The notes beneath the pieces are model-generated. The model saw nothing but the letters and a program-made list of their open reading frames with translations. It was not told where the DNA came from and made no database searches. A program made the position numbers and the translations under genes. Positions 15,920 through 29,140 of a DNA stretch of 64,000 nucleotides are shown piece after piece (the first letter of the stretch is position 1; every line of letters starts with the position of its first letter). The DNA is taken from contig CAWATU010000007.1 in assembly GCA_963785125.1 (NCBI GenBank), forward strand, positions 992,001 to 1,056,000, written 5' to 3'. The DNA is from QHXN01 sp963785125 (lineage in GTDB: Bacteria; Acidobacteriota; Blastocatellia; Pyrinomonadales; Pyrinomonadaceae).

Positions 15920-15972
15920 TGTGCCCGTTAGACTTTTGAAGAGCGAATCGTATTGCCCGTGAGAGTTCCCCT

Positions 15973-16545
15973 GTGACAATAGCCTCACAGCAAGAGGTGA
16001 CCAGACTGCTCGTCCGCCTGACGGACGGCGACCGCGGGGTGCTCGACGACCTGCTGCCCGTCGTCTACGGCGAGCTGCGTCGCCTCGCCGCGAGCTACCT
16101 GCGCAAGGAGCGCGTCGGCCACACGCTTCAGCCCACCGCCCTCGTCCACGAGGCGTACATGCGTTTGGTTGACCAGACGCAGGTGCAGTGGCAGAACCGC
16201 GCGCACTTCTTCGGCGTCGCCGCGCAGATGATGCGGCGCATCCTCGTCGATCACGCACGCGCCCACGAGGCCGAGAAGCGCGGCGGCGAGTTTCAGAAGC
16301 TCTCGCTCGACGAGAACCTCGACGCCGCGGGCGCCCCGCGCGACGTGAACCTCGTTGCCTTAGACGACGCCTTGAACCGTCTGGCCGAGATGGACCCGCA
16401 GAAGTCGAAGATCGTCGAGCTGCGCTTCTTCGGCGGCCTCTCCGTCGAGGAGACGGCCGAGGTGCTCGGCGTCTCGGCGCCGACGGTCAAGCGGCAATGG
16501 CGCATGGCTAAGGCGTGGCTCTACGGGCAGGTCAAGAGCGAGTGA
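15973..16545 (+). CDS. TIGR02999-type ECF sigma factor beside a Ser/Thr kinase
   Basis: 190 residues starting at GTG 15973. The sequence follows the acidobacterial/planctomycete ECF-like group (Sigma70_ECF, TIGR02999): LLPVVYGELRRLAASYLRKE, HTLQPTALVHEAYMRLVD, HFFGVAAQMMRRILVDHARA. Region 4 has VELRFFGGLSVEETAEVLGVS and a recognition helix ending VKRQWRMAKAWL. Members of this group are typically encoded next to Ser/Thr kinases and lack a classical anti-sigma, so phosphorylation is the likely switch. The kinase gene begins 187 bases downstream. No strong Shine-Dalgarno precedes the start. Confidence 0.93.
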   Translation: MTIASQQEVTRLLVRLTDGDRGVLDDLLPVVYGELRRLAASYLRKERVGHTLQPTALVHEAYMRLVDQTQVQWQNRAHFFGVAAQMMRRILVDHARAHEAEKRGGEFQKLSLDENLDAAGAPRDVNLVALDDALNRLAEMDPQKSKIVELRFFGGLSVEETAEVLGVSAPTVKRQWRMAKAWLYGQVKSE

Positions 16546-16561
16546 ATATTGAATGGCTACT

Positions 16562-16720
16562 GGTGAATAGTGAATGGTGAATGGTTAATAGTTCTGACTT
16601 CTCCCCGGAACTCTGGCCCTCCTCACGCGCGTACAACTCTTCAGCCGCCGTTTGCCATCTAGCGAATACAATCGACCGGTTTTCAGTTCGTCATTTACCA
16701 TTCACCATTTACTATTCACC
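16562..16720. repeat. Long-spaced heptamer inverted repeat between sigma factor and kinase genes
   Basis: The left arm (16562-16589) is exactly four 7-nt units: GGTGAAT, AGTGAAT, GGTGAAT, GGTTAAT. The right arm (16693-16720), read on the other strand, is GGTGAAT, AGTAAAT, GGTGAAT, GGTAAAT, matching at 25 of 28 positions. About 100 bases lie between the arms with no gene. The structure fills almost the whole intergenic region and may control read-through into the kinase gene. Confidence 0.75.
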
Positions 16721-16732
16721 ATTCACTAACCG

Positions 16733-21964
<5,232 letters not shown>

Positions 21965-21980
21965 GGGCTTTGCGACGACG

Positions 21981-22031
21981 AAAGTGGAAGGGGGACGAAA
22001 GACACGCGGTCTTTCGTCCCCCTTCCACTTT
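21981..22031. terminator. Perfect 23-bp hairpin, bidirectional terminator
   Basis: Arms 21981-22003 and 22009-22031 are exact complements around the 5-base loop ACGCG, followed by further T residues on the plus strand and preceded by A residues. It sits 16 bases after the kinase stop and 17 bases before the end of the opposing small gene, so it should terminate both transcripts. Confidence 0.8.
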
Positions 22032-22048
22032 TTAACTTTCGCTCGCGT

Positions 22049-22297
22049 CTAGTTCGAGTAGACGGCCTCGGTCGCGAAGCCCTCGGCGCGCGCGCGGGAG
22101 GCGCGGCGGCGCTCTTCGCGGCGGCGGGACTTGACCTTCTCGGCGCGCGTGCGGGCGCGCAGGGCCAGACGGTACTCGACGCGGTCGAAGGTCGCTTCCA
22201 GCACGCGCGACACGGCGAAGGCGAAGCCCTCGGACGCGAACGTCAGCGCGACGCCGAACAACAGGATGACCGCGGCAATCTCAATTACGCTCAACAT
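22049..22297 (-). CDS. Small single-span membrane protein with a basic tail
   Basis: 82 residues from the ATG at 22297 (AGGGAAGAG directly upstream; the open frame reaches 12 codons further). Residues 3-30 (SVIEIAAVILLFGVALTFASEG) form one membrane segment. The rest is very basic and helical (RARTRAEKVKSRRREERRRASRARAE), probably cytoplasmic and able to bind nucleic acid or acidic lipid head groups. No family is recognised. It lies downstream of another small gene on the same strand. Confidence 0.55.
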   Translation of the reverse strand: MLSVIEIAAVILLFGVALTFASEGFAFAVSRVLEATFDRVEYRLALRARTRAEKVKSRRREERRRASRARAEGFATEAVYSN

Positions 22298-22372
22298 CTC
22301 TCTTCCCTCACTCGCGCGGCACGGCCGCCGCACGCATTAAACTTAAGAACTCTTTCGACCCGCCCCGGCCCT

Positions 22373-22612
22373 TTAGGCCGCGCGCCCGCCGTAGTTCGGC
22401 GTCTTGAAGCCCATCTCGCCGAGGAGCGTCGAGTAGTTCCGGCGGAACTCGTCGGAGCGCTGCCGGTGGTCGCGCACCCAGTCGGAGACAACGTCTTTGA
22501 CCTCGCGGACAGCCGCGGCGGCCGACTTGACGCTCACGACTTCCTGCGCGCCCTGCGTCTCGCGCGCCGTGCGCCCGCCCTTGATGACTCGTATCTGTTT
22601 TGCCTGTCCCAT
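22373..22612 (-). CDS. Small conserved-looking hypothetical protein
   Basis: 79 residues, soluble. It starts MGQAKQIRVIKGGRTARE, followed by a predicted amphipathic helix (VREVKDVVSDWVRDHRQRSDEFRRNYSTLL) and a C-terminal MGFKTPNYGG. The ATG at 22612 has GGAGG nine bases upstream. It is divergent from the WD40 gene across about 180 bp and is followed on its own strand by the small membrane protein gene, 75 bases further. Function unknown. Confidence 0.55.
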   Translation of the reverse strand: MGQAKQIRVIKGGRTARETQGAQEVVSVKSAAAAVREVKDVVSDWVRDHRQRSDEFRRNYSTLLGEMGFKTPNYGGRAA

Positions 22613-22795
22613 CGTCTTCGACCTCCGGTCTCGGCGTTTGAGAATTTCCGCCTCCGACCAGTAACGCGTAAAAAACGAACGCAGAGGGATAACGTTTTTT
22701 GCGTCTCGGACGAAAATTTTTTTGCGGCCGCCTCCGGCGCACTTCTCTTGTCTCGCCGGGACGCGCGGTGCTAACGTGCCCGGCGGGAGGAGAAG

Positions 22796-23923
22796 ATGAC
22801 CCGTAACCCCTTAAGTCGCCTCGCCCTCGCGCTCGCGGCCACTCTCGTACTCGGCCACGTGCCCGCGGACGCGCGCGCGCAGGGCGGCCCCGGCAAACCG
22901 CCCCCCGTCCTGTCCGACCCGCCCGCGCGCAAGAATCCGCCCGACCCGACGCGGAAGGACGGGCCGGTGCCGGTGGCCGGGAGCTGGAAGCTCAAGCGCA
23001 CGCTGCGCGGGCACAAGGGCGCCGTCTACTCGGCGGCGTTCTACCCCGGCGGCGGGCGCGTGGCGACCTCGGGCGACGACGGCCAGATACGCGTGTGGGA
23101 CGTGGGGACGGGGCGGCTCTTGAGGAGCGCGCGGGGGCCGGGCGGCACCGTCAGCGACGTGGCCGTCTCGCCCGACGGCCGCCTGCTCGCCTCCTGCACC
23201 GACAGCGGCGAGGGCTCGCGCGTGCAGCTCCTCGACGCGCGCTCGCTCCAGCCGCTCCGCACCTTCAAGGGGCAGGAGGACGGCGTCTTCGAGGTCATCT
23301 TCTCGCCTGACGGCCGCCTGCTCGCGAGCGGCGGGCGCGACCACGTCGTCCGTCTCTGGAACGTGAGGACGGGACGGCTCCTGCGCTCGCTCGCGGGACA
23401 CGACGACGCCGTCACGGCGCTCGCCTTCACGCCCGACGGCCGCATACTCGCCAGCGCCAGCGCCGAGCACGACAGCACCGTCCGTCTCTGGGACGTGCGC
23501 ACCGGCGCGTCTCTGCACACGCTGGCGGCGCACGGCGACTGGGTGACCTCCGTCGCGTTCGCGCCCGGCGGCGCGACGCTGGCGAGCGGCGGGCGCGACC
23601 ACAAGCTCATCATCTGGGACGCGGGCACGGGGCGCAAGATGCGCGAGCTGCGCCAGCCCGAGATGGTCTACGAGATCGAGTTCTCGCCCGACGGCAAAGT
23701 CATCGCCGAGGCCGGCGGCGGCGGCATCGTCCGCCTCCACGACGCGCGCACCGGCCGCCTCCTCTCCAAGTTCGAGGCACACCGCGAAGAGATCAACGAG
23801 GTCAAGTTCGCCCCCCGCGGCCTCCTGCTGCTCACGGCCAGCTACGACTCCACCGTCAAACTCTGGGAGCCCGGCCCCCCGCCCCCCGAAGAGAAGAAGA
23901 CCCCTGCGAAGTGGCTGGACTGA
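22796..23923 (+). CDS. Secreted seven-bladed WD40 repeat protein
   Basis: 375 residues with an excellent ribosome site (GGGAGG five bases before the ATG). A signal peptide (LALALAATLVLGHVPADARA) is followed by a Pro-rich linker (30-60). Seven WD40 repeats then fill the rest, with blade endings IRVWDV, VQLLDA, VRLWNV, VRLWDV, LIIWDA, VRLHDA and VKLWEP: a complete beta-propeller. A short Pro/Glu/Lys tail closes the protein. It is probably a periplasmic interaction scaffold. The stop is only three bases from the end of the convergent receiver gene, with no room for a terminator between them. Confidence 0.9.
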   Translation: MTRNPLSRLALALAATLVLGHVPADARAQGGPGKPPPVLSDPPARKNPPDPTRKDGPVPVAGSWKLKRTLRGHKGAVYSAAFYPGGGRVATSGDDGQIRVWDVGTGRLLRSARGPGGTVSDVAVSPDGRLLASCTDSGEGSRVQLLDARSLQPLRTFKGQEDGVFEVIFSPDGRLLASGGRDHVVRLWNVRTGRLLRSLAGHDDAVTALAFTPDGRILASASAEHDSTVRLWDVRTGASLHTLAAHGDWVTSVAFAPGGATLASGGRDHKLIIWDAGTGRKMRELRQPEMVYEIEFSPDGKVIAEAGGGGIVRLHDARTGRLLSKFEAHREEINEVKFAPRGLLLLTASYDSTVKLWEPGPPPPEEKKTPAKWLD

Positions 23924-23926
23924 AAA

Positions 23927-24304
23927 CTATTTTCTGCCTTCCAGAGCGACGCGGGCGACCATGTCGCGGAAGGCGAGGAGGTCGGTGATGGGTTTGGGCC
24001 AGTGCTCGTCGCAGCCGGCGGAGAGGACGCGCTCGCGGTCGCCGGGCATGGCGTGGGCCGTGAGTGCGATGATGGGCGTGGCGTCGAAGTGCGGGTCGGC
24101 GCGCAGGCGCCGCGTCGCTTCGAGGCCGTCGATGGCGCCGCCCAGAGAAATATCCATCAGGATGAGGTCGGGCGCCTCTTCGGCCGCGCGGCGCAGACCC
24201 TCTTCGGCCGTCTCGGCCAACGTGACGCCGTGCGCGTCTTCGAGCGCGAGGCGGACGAGGTCGCGGATGTCCGGCTCGTCCTCAACGAACAGTATCTTCG
24301 CCAT
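23927..24304 (-). CDS. Single-domain response regulator (CheY-like)
   Basis: 125 residues, one receiver domain: acidic residues E8/D9, phospho-acceptor D51 (LILMDISLGG), the conserved Thr in ALTAHAM and the Lys in HWPKPI. There is no output domain. Its ATG lies inside the end of the hybrid kinase gene (23-bp overlap), so it is translated with it. It is a likely diffusible phospho-carrier or sink for that kinase. Such stand-alone receivers of the DivK/Spo0F kind shuttle phosphate between kinases. Confidence 0.92.
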   Translation of the reverse strand: MAKILFVEDEPDIRDLVRLALEDAHGVTLAETAEEGLRRAAEEAPDLILMDISLGGAIDGLEATRRLRADPHFDATPIIALTAHAMPGDRERVLSAGCDEHWPKPITDLLAFRDMVARVALEGRK

Positions 24305-26348
24305 CCGTAGGCTCCACCCCTAGTTCTTCCAGCGTGTCGCGCAGCCGCGAGGCCACGTCCGAGAGCAAAAGCTCGCCCTTGCGTATGACCTCGGCGATCT
24401 CGCCCGAGATGAGTTTGCGGTCGCCGGGCGTGATGTCCCTGCCCGTCACGACGAGCACGGGCACGTCCGCCGTCTGCGGGTCGGAGCGGAAGCGCGCGAT
24501 GAACTCAAAGCCGCTCATGCCGTTCGGCATCATCAGGTCGCAGAGCACGGCGCGCGGCCGTTGCTGCGCTACCATCTTGAGGGCCGTCTCGCCCGACGGC
24601 GCGCTGCGCGCGTTGAAGCCCGCGTTCCTGAGCGCCGTCGTCAACAGCTCGCGTACGCCGTGCTCGTCGTCCACCACAAGCAAGTAGCCGTCGTCGCCGT
24701 CGTCCGCCGCGCCCCGCACGCTCACGCGGTCGAGCGTCTCGGTGAGCGTCTGCGGGTCCACGGGTTTGAGGAGGTAGTCGGACGCGCCGAGGCTGTAGCC
24801 GAGCGGCCGGTTGTCCACGATGGAGCAGACGATGACGGGGACGCTACTGAGGCGTCGGTCGGCGCGCATCGCCTGGAGCACGCGCCATCCGTCCATCTCG
24901 GGCATCATCACGTCGAGCGTGACGGCCACGGGGTCGTGCTCGCGCGCGAGCCTTAAGCCCTCGGCCCCGCCCGGCGCCCTCAACACGCGGTAGCCCGCGC
25001 GCTCCAGAGTCTCTGAGAGAAGCGCCGCCGCGTCGTCGTCGTCCTCGATGACGACCACGACCGGACGGCCGTCGTCGTCACCCTCGCGCTCCTGCACGGC
25101 AGCGCGCGGCGCACCCTGCGACTGCTGACCGCCCGCGGCGAACTGCGGTGACTCGTCGCCGTCGCGCGCGCCGGCCGCGTTCTCCTCGGGCGCCGTGAGC
25201 GGCAGCGTGACCGTGAAGGTCGAGCCCTCGCCCACCTTCGACGTGACCTCGATCTCGCCACCGAGCAGGTCAACTATCTGCCGCACGATGGAGAGCCCGA
25301 GCCCGACGCCGCTCGCCGCGCGCGTCATCGAGCCATCCACCTGCCGGAAGCGCTCGAAGATGATGGGGAGCGACCGCTCCTCGATACCGATGCCGGTGTC
25401 TTTGATGACGATGCGGAAGTGCTCTCGGCCGTGCGCAGCGAGTTCCGCCTCGACGCGGCCGCGCGCGGTGAACTTCGCCGCGTTCGACAGGAGGTTGATG
25501 ACGACCTGCCGGACGCGCAGAGGGTCGGTGTAGGCGAGCGGCAGACGGTCGGGCACGCGCAGACGGTACTCCAAACCCTTGCGTTCGGCGAGCGACTGAA
25601 GCTCGGCGAAGGCGCTCTGCACGACTTCAACTAAATCGATATGCTCGCGGTGAATCTTCATGCGGCCCGCCTCGATCTTCGACACGTCGAGCACGTCGTT
25701 GATGAGCGCGAGCAGGTGCTGGCCGTTGCGAAGTATTCGCTCGAAGGCGTCGGTGTAACGCTTCGGTATCTCGCCGTCGCGGCCACCCGTGAGCTGCACG
25801 AGCTGCGCGAAGCCGATGATGGCCGTCAGGGGCGTGCGCAGCTCGTGCGACATGTTGGCGACGAACTCGGCCTTGAGACGGTTGTACTCTTCCAGCCGCC
25901 GGTTGGCCTCGCGCAGCTCCTCGGCCTGCCCGCGGTAGCGCCGCTCGCTCGCGCGCAGGTCCTCCTCGTTCTGGCGGATGCGGAGAAAGGCGAGCACGTT
26001 CGCCTTGAGCGCGACCGACTCGATGGGCTTGGCGAGGTAGCCGTCGGCGCCTGCGTTGAGCGCCTCGGCCTGATGCTCGGCCGTCGTGTTCATCCCCGAG
26101 AGCATGACGACGAAGGTGTCACGCAGGCCCTCGTGCGCCTTGATCTTCTGGCAGACGCCGACGCCATCGCCGTCCGGCAGCGTCGCGTCGAGCAGGATGA
26201 GGTCTGGACTCTCGGCGCGCGCGAGCCGCAGGCCGTCGGCGCACGTGGACGCCTCGATCACCTGATAGCCCTCGTCCGCGAGCATGGCCGAATGGTCGCG
26301 CAGCAGCGCCGGGTCGTCTTCGACTACTAGAACCTTCTGTGTCCTCAT
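24282..26348 (-). CDS. Hybrid kinase REC-HisKA-HATPase-REC-REC
   Basis: 688 residues from the ATG at 26348 (a TTG directly before it is not needed). Receiver 1 covers 1-125 with D54 (LILLDATLPDG). A coiled-coil linker (125-160) leads to the HisKA box MSHELRTPLTAIIGFAQL, histidine 168. The ATPase domain has NLLSNAAKF, DTGIGI and GVGLGLSIVRQ. Receiver 2 (about 435-550, LDVMMPEMDGW) and receiver 3 (about 558-680, LCDLMMPNGMSG) follow. There is no membrane span, so sensing is cytoplasmic or occurs through receiver 1. With the overlapping single receiver gene, four receivers serve one kinase. The start is preceded by a GC-rich hairpin. Confidence 0.92.
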   Translation of the reverse strand: MRTQKVLVVEDDPALLRDHSAMLADEGYQVIEASTCADGLRLARAESPDLILLDATLPDGDGVGVCQKIKAHEGLRDTFVVMLSGMNTTAEHQAEALNAGADGYLAKPIESVALKANVLAFLRIRQNEEDLRASERRYRGQAEELREANRRLEEYNRLKAEFVANMSHELRTPLTAIIGFAQLVQLTGGRDGEIPKRYTDAFERILRNGQHLLALINDVLDVSKIEAGRMKIHREHIDLVEVVQSAFAELQSLAERKGLEYRLRVPDRLPLAYTDPLRVRQVVINLLSNAAKFTARGRVEAELAAHGREHFRIVIKDTGIGIEERSLPIIFERFRQVDGSMTRAASGVGLGLSIVRQIVDLLGGEIEVTSKVGEGSTFTVTLPLTAPEENAAGARDGDESPQFAAGGQQSQGAPRAAVQEREGDDDGRPVVVVIEDDDDAAALLSETLERAGYRVLRAPGGAEGLRLAREHDPVAVTLDVMMPEMDGWRVLQAMRADRRLSSVPVIVCSIVDNRPLGYSLGASDYLLKPVDPQTLTETLDRVSVRGAADDGDDGYLLVVDDEHGVRELLTTALRNAGFNARSAPSGETALKMVAQQRPRAVLCDLMMPNGMSGFEFIARFRSDPQTADVPVLVVTGRDITPGDRKLISGEIAEVIRKGELLLSDVASRLRDTLEELGVEPTDGEDTVR

Positions 26349-26358
26349 CAAAATTCCG

Positions 26359-26382
26359 CCCCGCCGGTCAGGGCCGGCGGGG
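26359..26382 (-). promoter_or_regulatory. Hairpin at the ribosome-binding region of the hybrid kinase
   Basis: CCCCGCCGG and CCGGCGGGG form a perfect 9-bp stem with a 6-base loop, ending 10 bases before the kinase start codon. The 3' arm of the transcript (GGCGGGG, then CGGA) holds the only purine-rich ribosome-site candidate, so the fold could limit translation. Confidence 0.45.
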
Positions 26383-26444
26383 GCTCACTTTGTGATAGAC
26401 GCTGCGGTTCACGCGTGTGTGTACGAAATGTGACAAGAGTGCGG

Positions 26445-26532
26445 CAAGCCGTAAAGCGTCAACCGTGAACCGTGACAAGAGAAGACAGGCTCTTCCTCTC
26501 GCCACGGTTCACGGTTGACGCTTTACGGCTTG
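26445..26532. repeat. Perfect 30-bp heptamer inverted repeat after the ABC ATPase gene
   Basis: Arms 26445-26474 and 26503-26532 are exact complements around 28 bases. After two bases, the left arm reads as four heptamers: AGCCGTA, AAGCGTC, AACCGTG, AACCGTG. The repeat starts 14 bases after the ATPase stop and precedes the hybrid kinase gene. The AACCGTG unit is the same as in the repeat at 63.7 kb at the other end of the permease region. Confidence 0.8.
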
Positions 26533-26546
26533 TGCCTTCTGCCTTC

Positions 26547-27233
26547 TTACCTGGCCGTCTGCCCCTGCTCTTCCTTGACGACCCAGCCGTCGGCGAGCTG
26601 GATGACGCGGTCGCCGTAGCCGGCGTTCACTTCGGAGTGCGTGACCTGGATGATGGTTGTGCCGGCGGCGTTGAGCCGCTTGAACAGCTCCATGATCTCG
26701 CGCCCCTGACTCGAATGGAGGTTCCCCGTCGGCTCGTCGGCGAGGATGAGCTTGGGGCCGTGGACGACGGCGCGCGCGACGGCGACGAGCTGCTGCTGGC
26801 CGCCCGAGAGCTGGTTGGGGAAGAGGTCTTTCTTACCGACGATCTGGAATTGATCGAGCGTGTCGGCGACGATGGCCTGCGCCTCTGAACGCTTCACGTC
26901 GCGGTAGGAGAGCGGGACTTCGATGTTCTCCCTGACGGTCAGGCCGTCGATGAGGTGATAGCTCTGGAAGACGAACCCGACGTGCCGCTTGTGCAGCTCG
27001 GCGCGCTGCTTGTGGTTCATCTTGTGGACGGGCTGACCCATGAAGTGGTATTCGCCGCCCCACGCGCTGTCGAGGAAGCCGATGATGGAGAGCAGCGTCG
27101 TCTTCCCCGAACCCGAAGGCCCCATGATGGAGACGAACTCGCCCTCTTTCACGTCCACATCGACGCGCCGCAGGACGTACGTCCGCCCCGCGCCCGTCTC
27201 GTAAAACTTCTCGACGTTTCTCAGTTCAATCAT
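26547..27233 (-). CDS. ABC transporter ATPase, LolD/MacB type
   Basis: 228 residues from the ATG at 27233 (AGAGG seven bases upstream). Walker A GPSGSGKTT is at 38-46, Q-loop Q90, signature LSGGQQQ at 142-148, Walker B LILADEPTGNL with catalytic E167, and H-loop H199. The whole pattern (GFVFQSYHLIDGLTVRENIE, EPTGNLHS) is that of the LolD/FtsE/MacB subfamily, which energises FtsX-fold permeases by mechanotransmission. It has no permease of its own fused. It is the last gene of the minus-strand run that includes the two-component system and the tandem duplicated permeases, which all need such an ATPase. It is therefore the best candidate for their shared motor (inference). Confidence 0.93.
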   Translation of the reverse strand: MIELRNVEKFYETGAGRTYVLRRVDVDVKEGEFVSIMGPSGSGKTTLLSIIGFLDSAWGGEYHFMGQPVHKMNHKQRAELHKRHVGFVFQSYHLIDGLTVRENIEVPLSYRDVKRSEAQAIVADTLDQFQIVGKKDLFPNQLSGGQQQLVAVARAVVHGPKLILADEPTGNLHSSQGREIMELFKRLNAAGTTIIQVTHSEVNAGYGDRVIQLADGWVVKEEQGQTAR

Positions 27234-27275
27234 CTGTTGGCCTCTTCCAAGCACCGGAGGGTTTTATAAATTTCA

Positions 27276-27323
27276 CTCGGGAGCCCGGCGGGGGACGATC
27301 CAAAACCCCGCCGGACTCCCGAG
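27276..27323. repeat. GC-rich 18-bp inverted repeat between sensor kinase and ATPase genes
   Basis: Arms 27276-27293 and 27306-27323 pair at 17 of 18 positions around 12 bases. It lies in the 220-bp gap between the NtrY-like kinase and the ABC ATPase. Unlike the others it is not clearly built from 7-nt units. It may attenuate transcription before the ATPase gene. Confidence 0.7.
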
Positions 27324-27453
27324 TAGCACGGAACTCCCATTCCGACGCCCTGCGGGGAAGGAAACCGCGTGCCACTTCCGAAAACGGACATTTTGAACAG
27401 TTGCCGGTCTCGACCTGCCCACTTGCGGGACTGGCCTGTCCCAAAAGCGGGAT

Positions 27454-29049
27454 TCAGGCGGGCAGACGCAGTTGCGCCTTACAGCCCGTCCCGTCCCGCC
27501 GGTTCTCAAGCGTCAGAGCCCCGCCGTGTGCCTCCGCAATCTGGCGCGAGAGTACGAGCCCTATCCCTGACCCGCCCGGCTTCGTCGTAAAGAACGGCAC
27601 GAAGAGGTTCGCAGTGTTGGCGAGCCCCAGACCCTCGTCCTCGACCCAGATTTCGACGTGCGCGTTCGACGTAGCGCGCCAACCGACGCGCACCCCGCCG
27701 CCCGTCACCAGCGACGCATCGGCCGCGTTGCGCACGAGGTTGATGAGAAGCTGTTCGAGCTGGTCTGCGTCCGCGCGCACGGTCAGCTCCGGCCCCGGGA
27801 TGATGGAGACGCGCACGCGAGTTTCAAGCCCCGCCACACGCCGCACGACCTGACCCAGCTCGACGAGCGCGAGCTTCGGCGGCGGCAGGCGCGCCAGACG
27901 CGCGTACGACTCCATGAAGCGGCTCAAACTCTCCGCGCGCGCCGAGACCACGTCCAGTCCGCTCCGCACGTCCTCGCGCCAGTCCTCGGGCAGAGGCTCG
28001 CGCGCGAGCAGGCTGGAGAGGCTGCCGGCGATAGACTTGATGGGCGCGAGCGAGTTGTTCAGCTCGTGGCCGAGCACGCGCACGATGCGCTGCCAGGCTT
28101 TCAGCTCCTCCTCGCGCAGAGGCTGGCTCAGGTCGCCGATGACGAGCAGTTGGTGCGGGACGCCGCGCTCGCGGAAGCTGCTGCGGCGCACGCCCCAGCG
28201 GCGCATCTGCCCGCTGTCGCCGGGGAAGGCTTTGGTGAGCGTGCGTGTCGCGTCCGTCTCACGCACGCGCAGCACGTCGGCCAGTCCCAGCTCTTCGGCT
28301 GTGCGCCCGGCGGCGCGCTCCTCGGGCCGCGCCAGCAGTCGCTCGCCCGCGCGATTGACGAGGCGCAGGCGGTGCTCGGGGTCGAAGGCGAAGACGGCCA
28401 CGTCGATCTCGGCCATGACCGTGCGCAGGAGCGCCGTCGCTTCGAGTGCACCGATGCGCTGCTCGCGCATCGTCTGGCCGAGCGCGTTGATCTCGCGTAT
28501 GACCTCGCTCAGAGAGTCCTGCCCGCGTCCGCCGCGCGCGCGGAAGCTGTAGTCGCCCTCGCGCAGCGCCGCCAGAAGGTTCGACACCGTCTGCAAGGGC
28601 CGCACCACCCTCCCCTGCACCGCGAACGAGAAGCCGAGCCAGAAGCAGACGACCAGAGCCCCCAGCGTCCACACGACCTTCGGCGTATACCCGCCGACCC
28701 ACAGGAGCACGAGCGATACGACGACGGCCGGCGCCCCTGCGGCCAGCGCCATCAGGAGCACGCGCTGCTCGTGGGCCATCGGCTCGCGCCGCGGCTCGCG
28801 CGTCGCGAGACCGACCCGCAGCGACGGGTCGTCAGAGCCCGGCTCCTCAAGCACCTGCGCGGCGTCGGCTCTTCGTGTTGTGGCGGCGTGGGTCAGGTCT
28901 GCGCGTGTCGGGGGCTCGGAGGTAGGTTGTGCGGGCTCGGCTTCGAGGGTCGGGCGCGGCGCAGGGCGTGGCGGCGGCGGGGCCGCGCCGGCTACCTCCG
29001 TCTGCATCAAGCCCCGCACTTGCTCCTCGGATTTCATCCCTTCAGCCAT
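27454..29049 (-). CDS. NtrY-like membrane sensor histidine kinase
   Basis: About 531 residues if started at ATG 29049; an ATG four codons later is equally possible. The N-terminal 90 residues are a Pro/Ala-rich cytoplasmic linker. Two membrane spans (about 96-120 and 125-145) flank a very short loop, so there is hardly any periplasmic sensor. HAMP (147-200) and PAS-like (about 210-300, VAVFAFDPEHRLRLVNRAG) domains follow. The dimerisation box VLGHELNNSLAPIKSIAG has the phospho-histidine near 328 and is of the NtrY/NtrB-like HELNN type. The ATPase part has LLINLVRNAADAS and GSGIGLVLSRQIAEAHGG. The partner is the NtrC-type regulator encoded two genes upstream. Confidence 0.9.
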   Translation of the reverse strand: MAEGMKSEEQVRGLMQTEVAGAAPPPPRPAPRPTLEAEPAQPTSEPPTRADLTHAATTRRADAAQVLEEPGSDDPSLRVGLATREPRREPMAHEQRVLLMALAAGAPAVVVSLVLLWVGGYTPKVVWTLGALVVCFWLGFSFAVQGRVVRPLQTVSNLLAALREGDYSFRARGGRGQDSLSEVIREINALGQTMREQRIGALEATALLRTVMAEIDVAVFAFDPEHRLRLVNRAGERLLARPEERAAGRTAEELGLADVLRVRETDATRTLTKAFPGDSGQMRRWGVRRSSFRERGVPHQLLVIGDLSQPLREEELKAWQRIVRVLGHELNNSLAPIKSIAGSLSSLLAREPLPEDWREDVRSGLDVVSARAESLSRFMESYARLARLPPPKLALVELGQVVRRVAGLETRVRVSIIPGPELTVRADADQLEQLLINLVRNAADASLVTGGGVRVGWRATSNAHVEIWVEDEGLGLANTANLFVPFFTTKPGGSGIGLVLSRQIAEAHGGALTLENRRDGTGCKAQLRLPA

Positions 29050-29140
29050 CCCTCCACGCAGGCCGACACCCGTGCGTGAATTGTAGACCAGGTCTACTCT
29101 CCGTGCGCACGTACGAATCCGCATTCCGCGACTGACTGAC

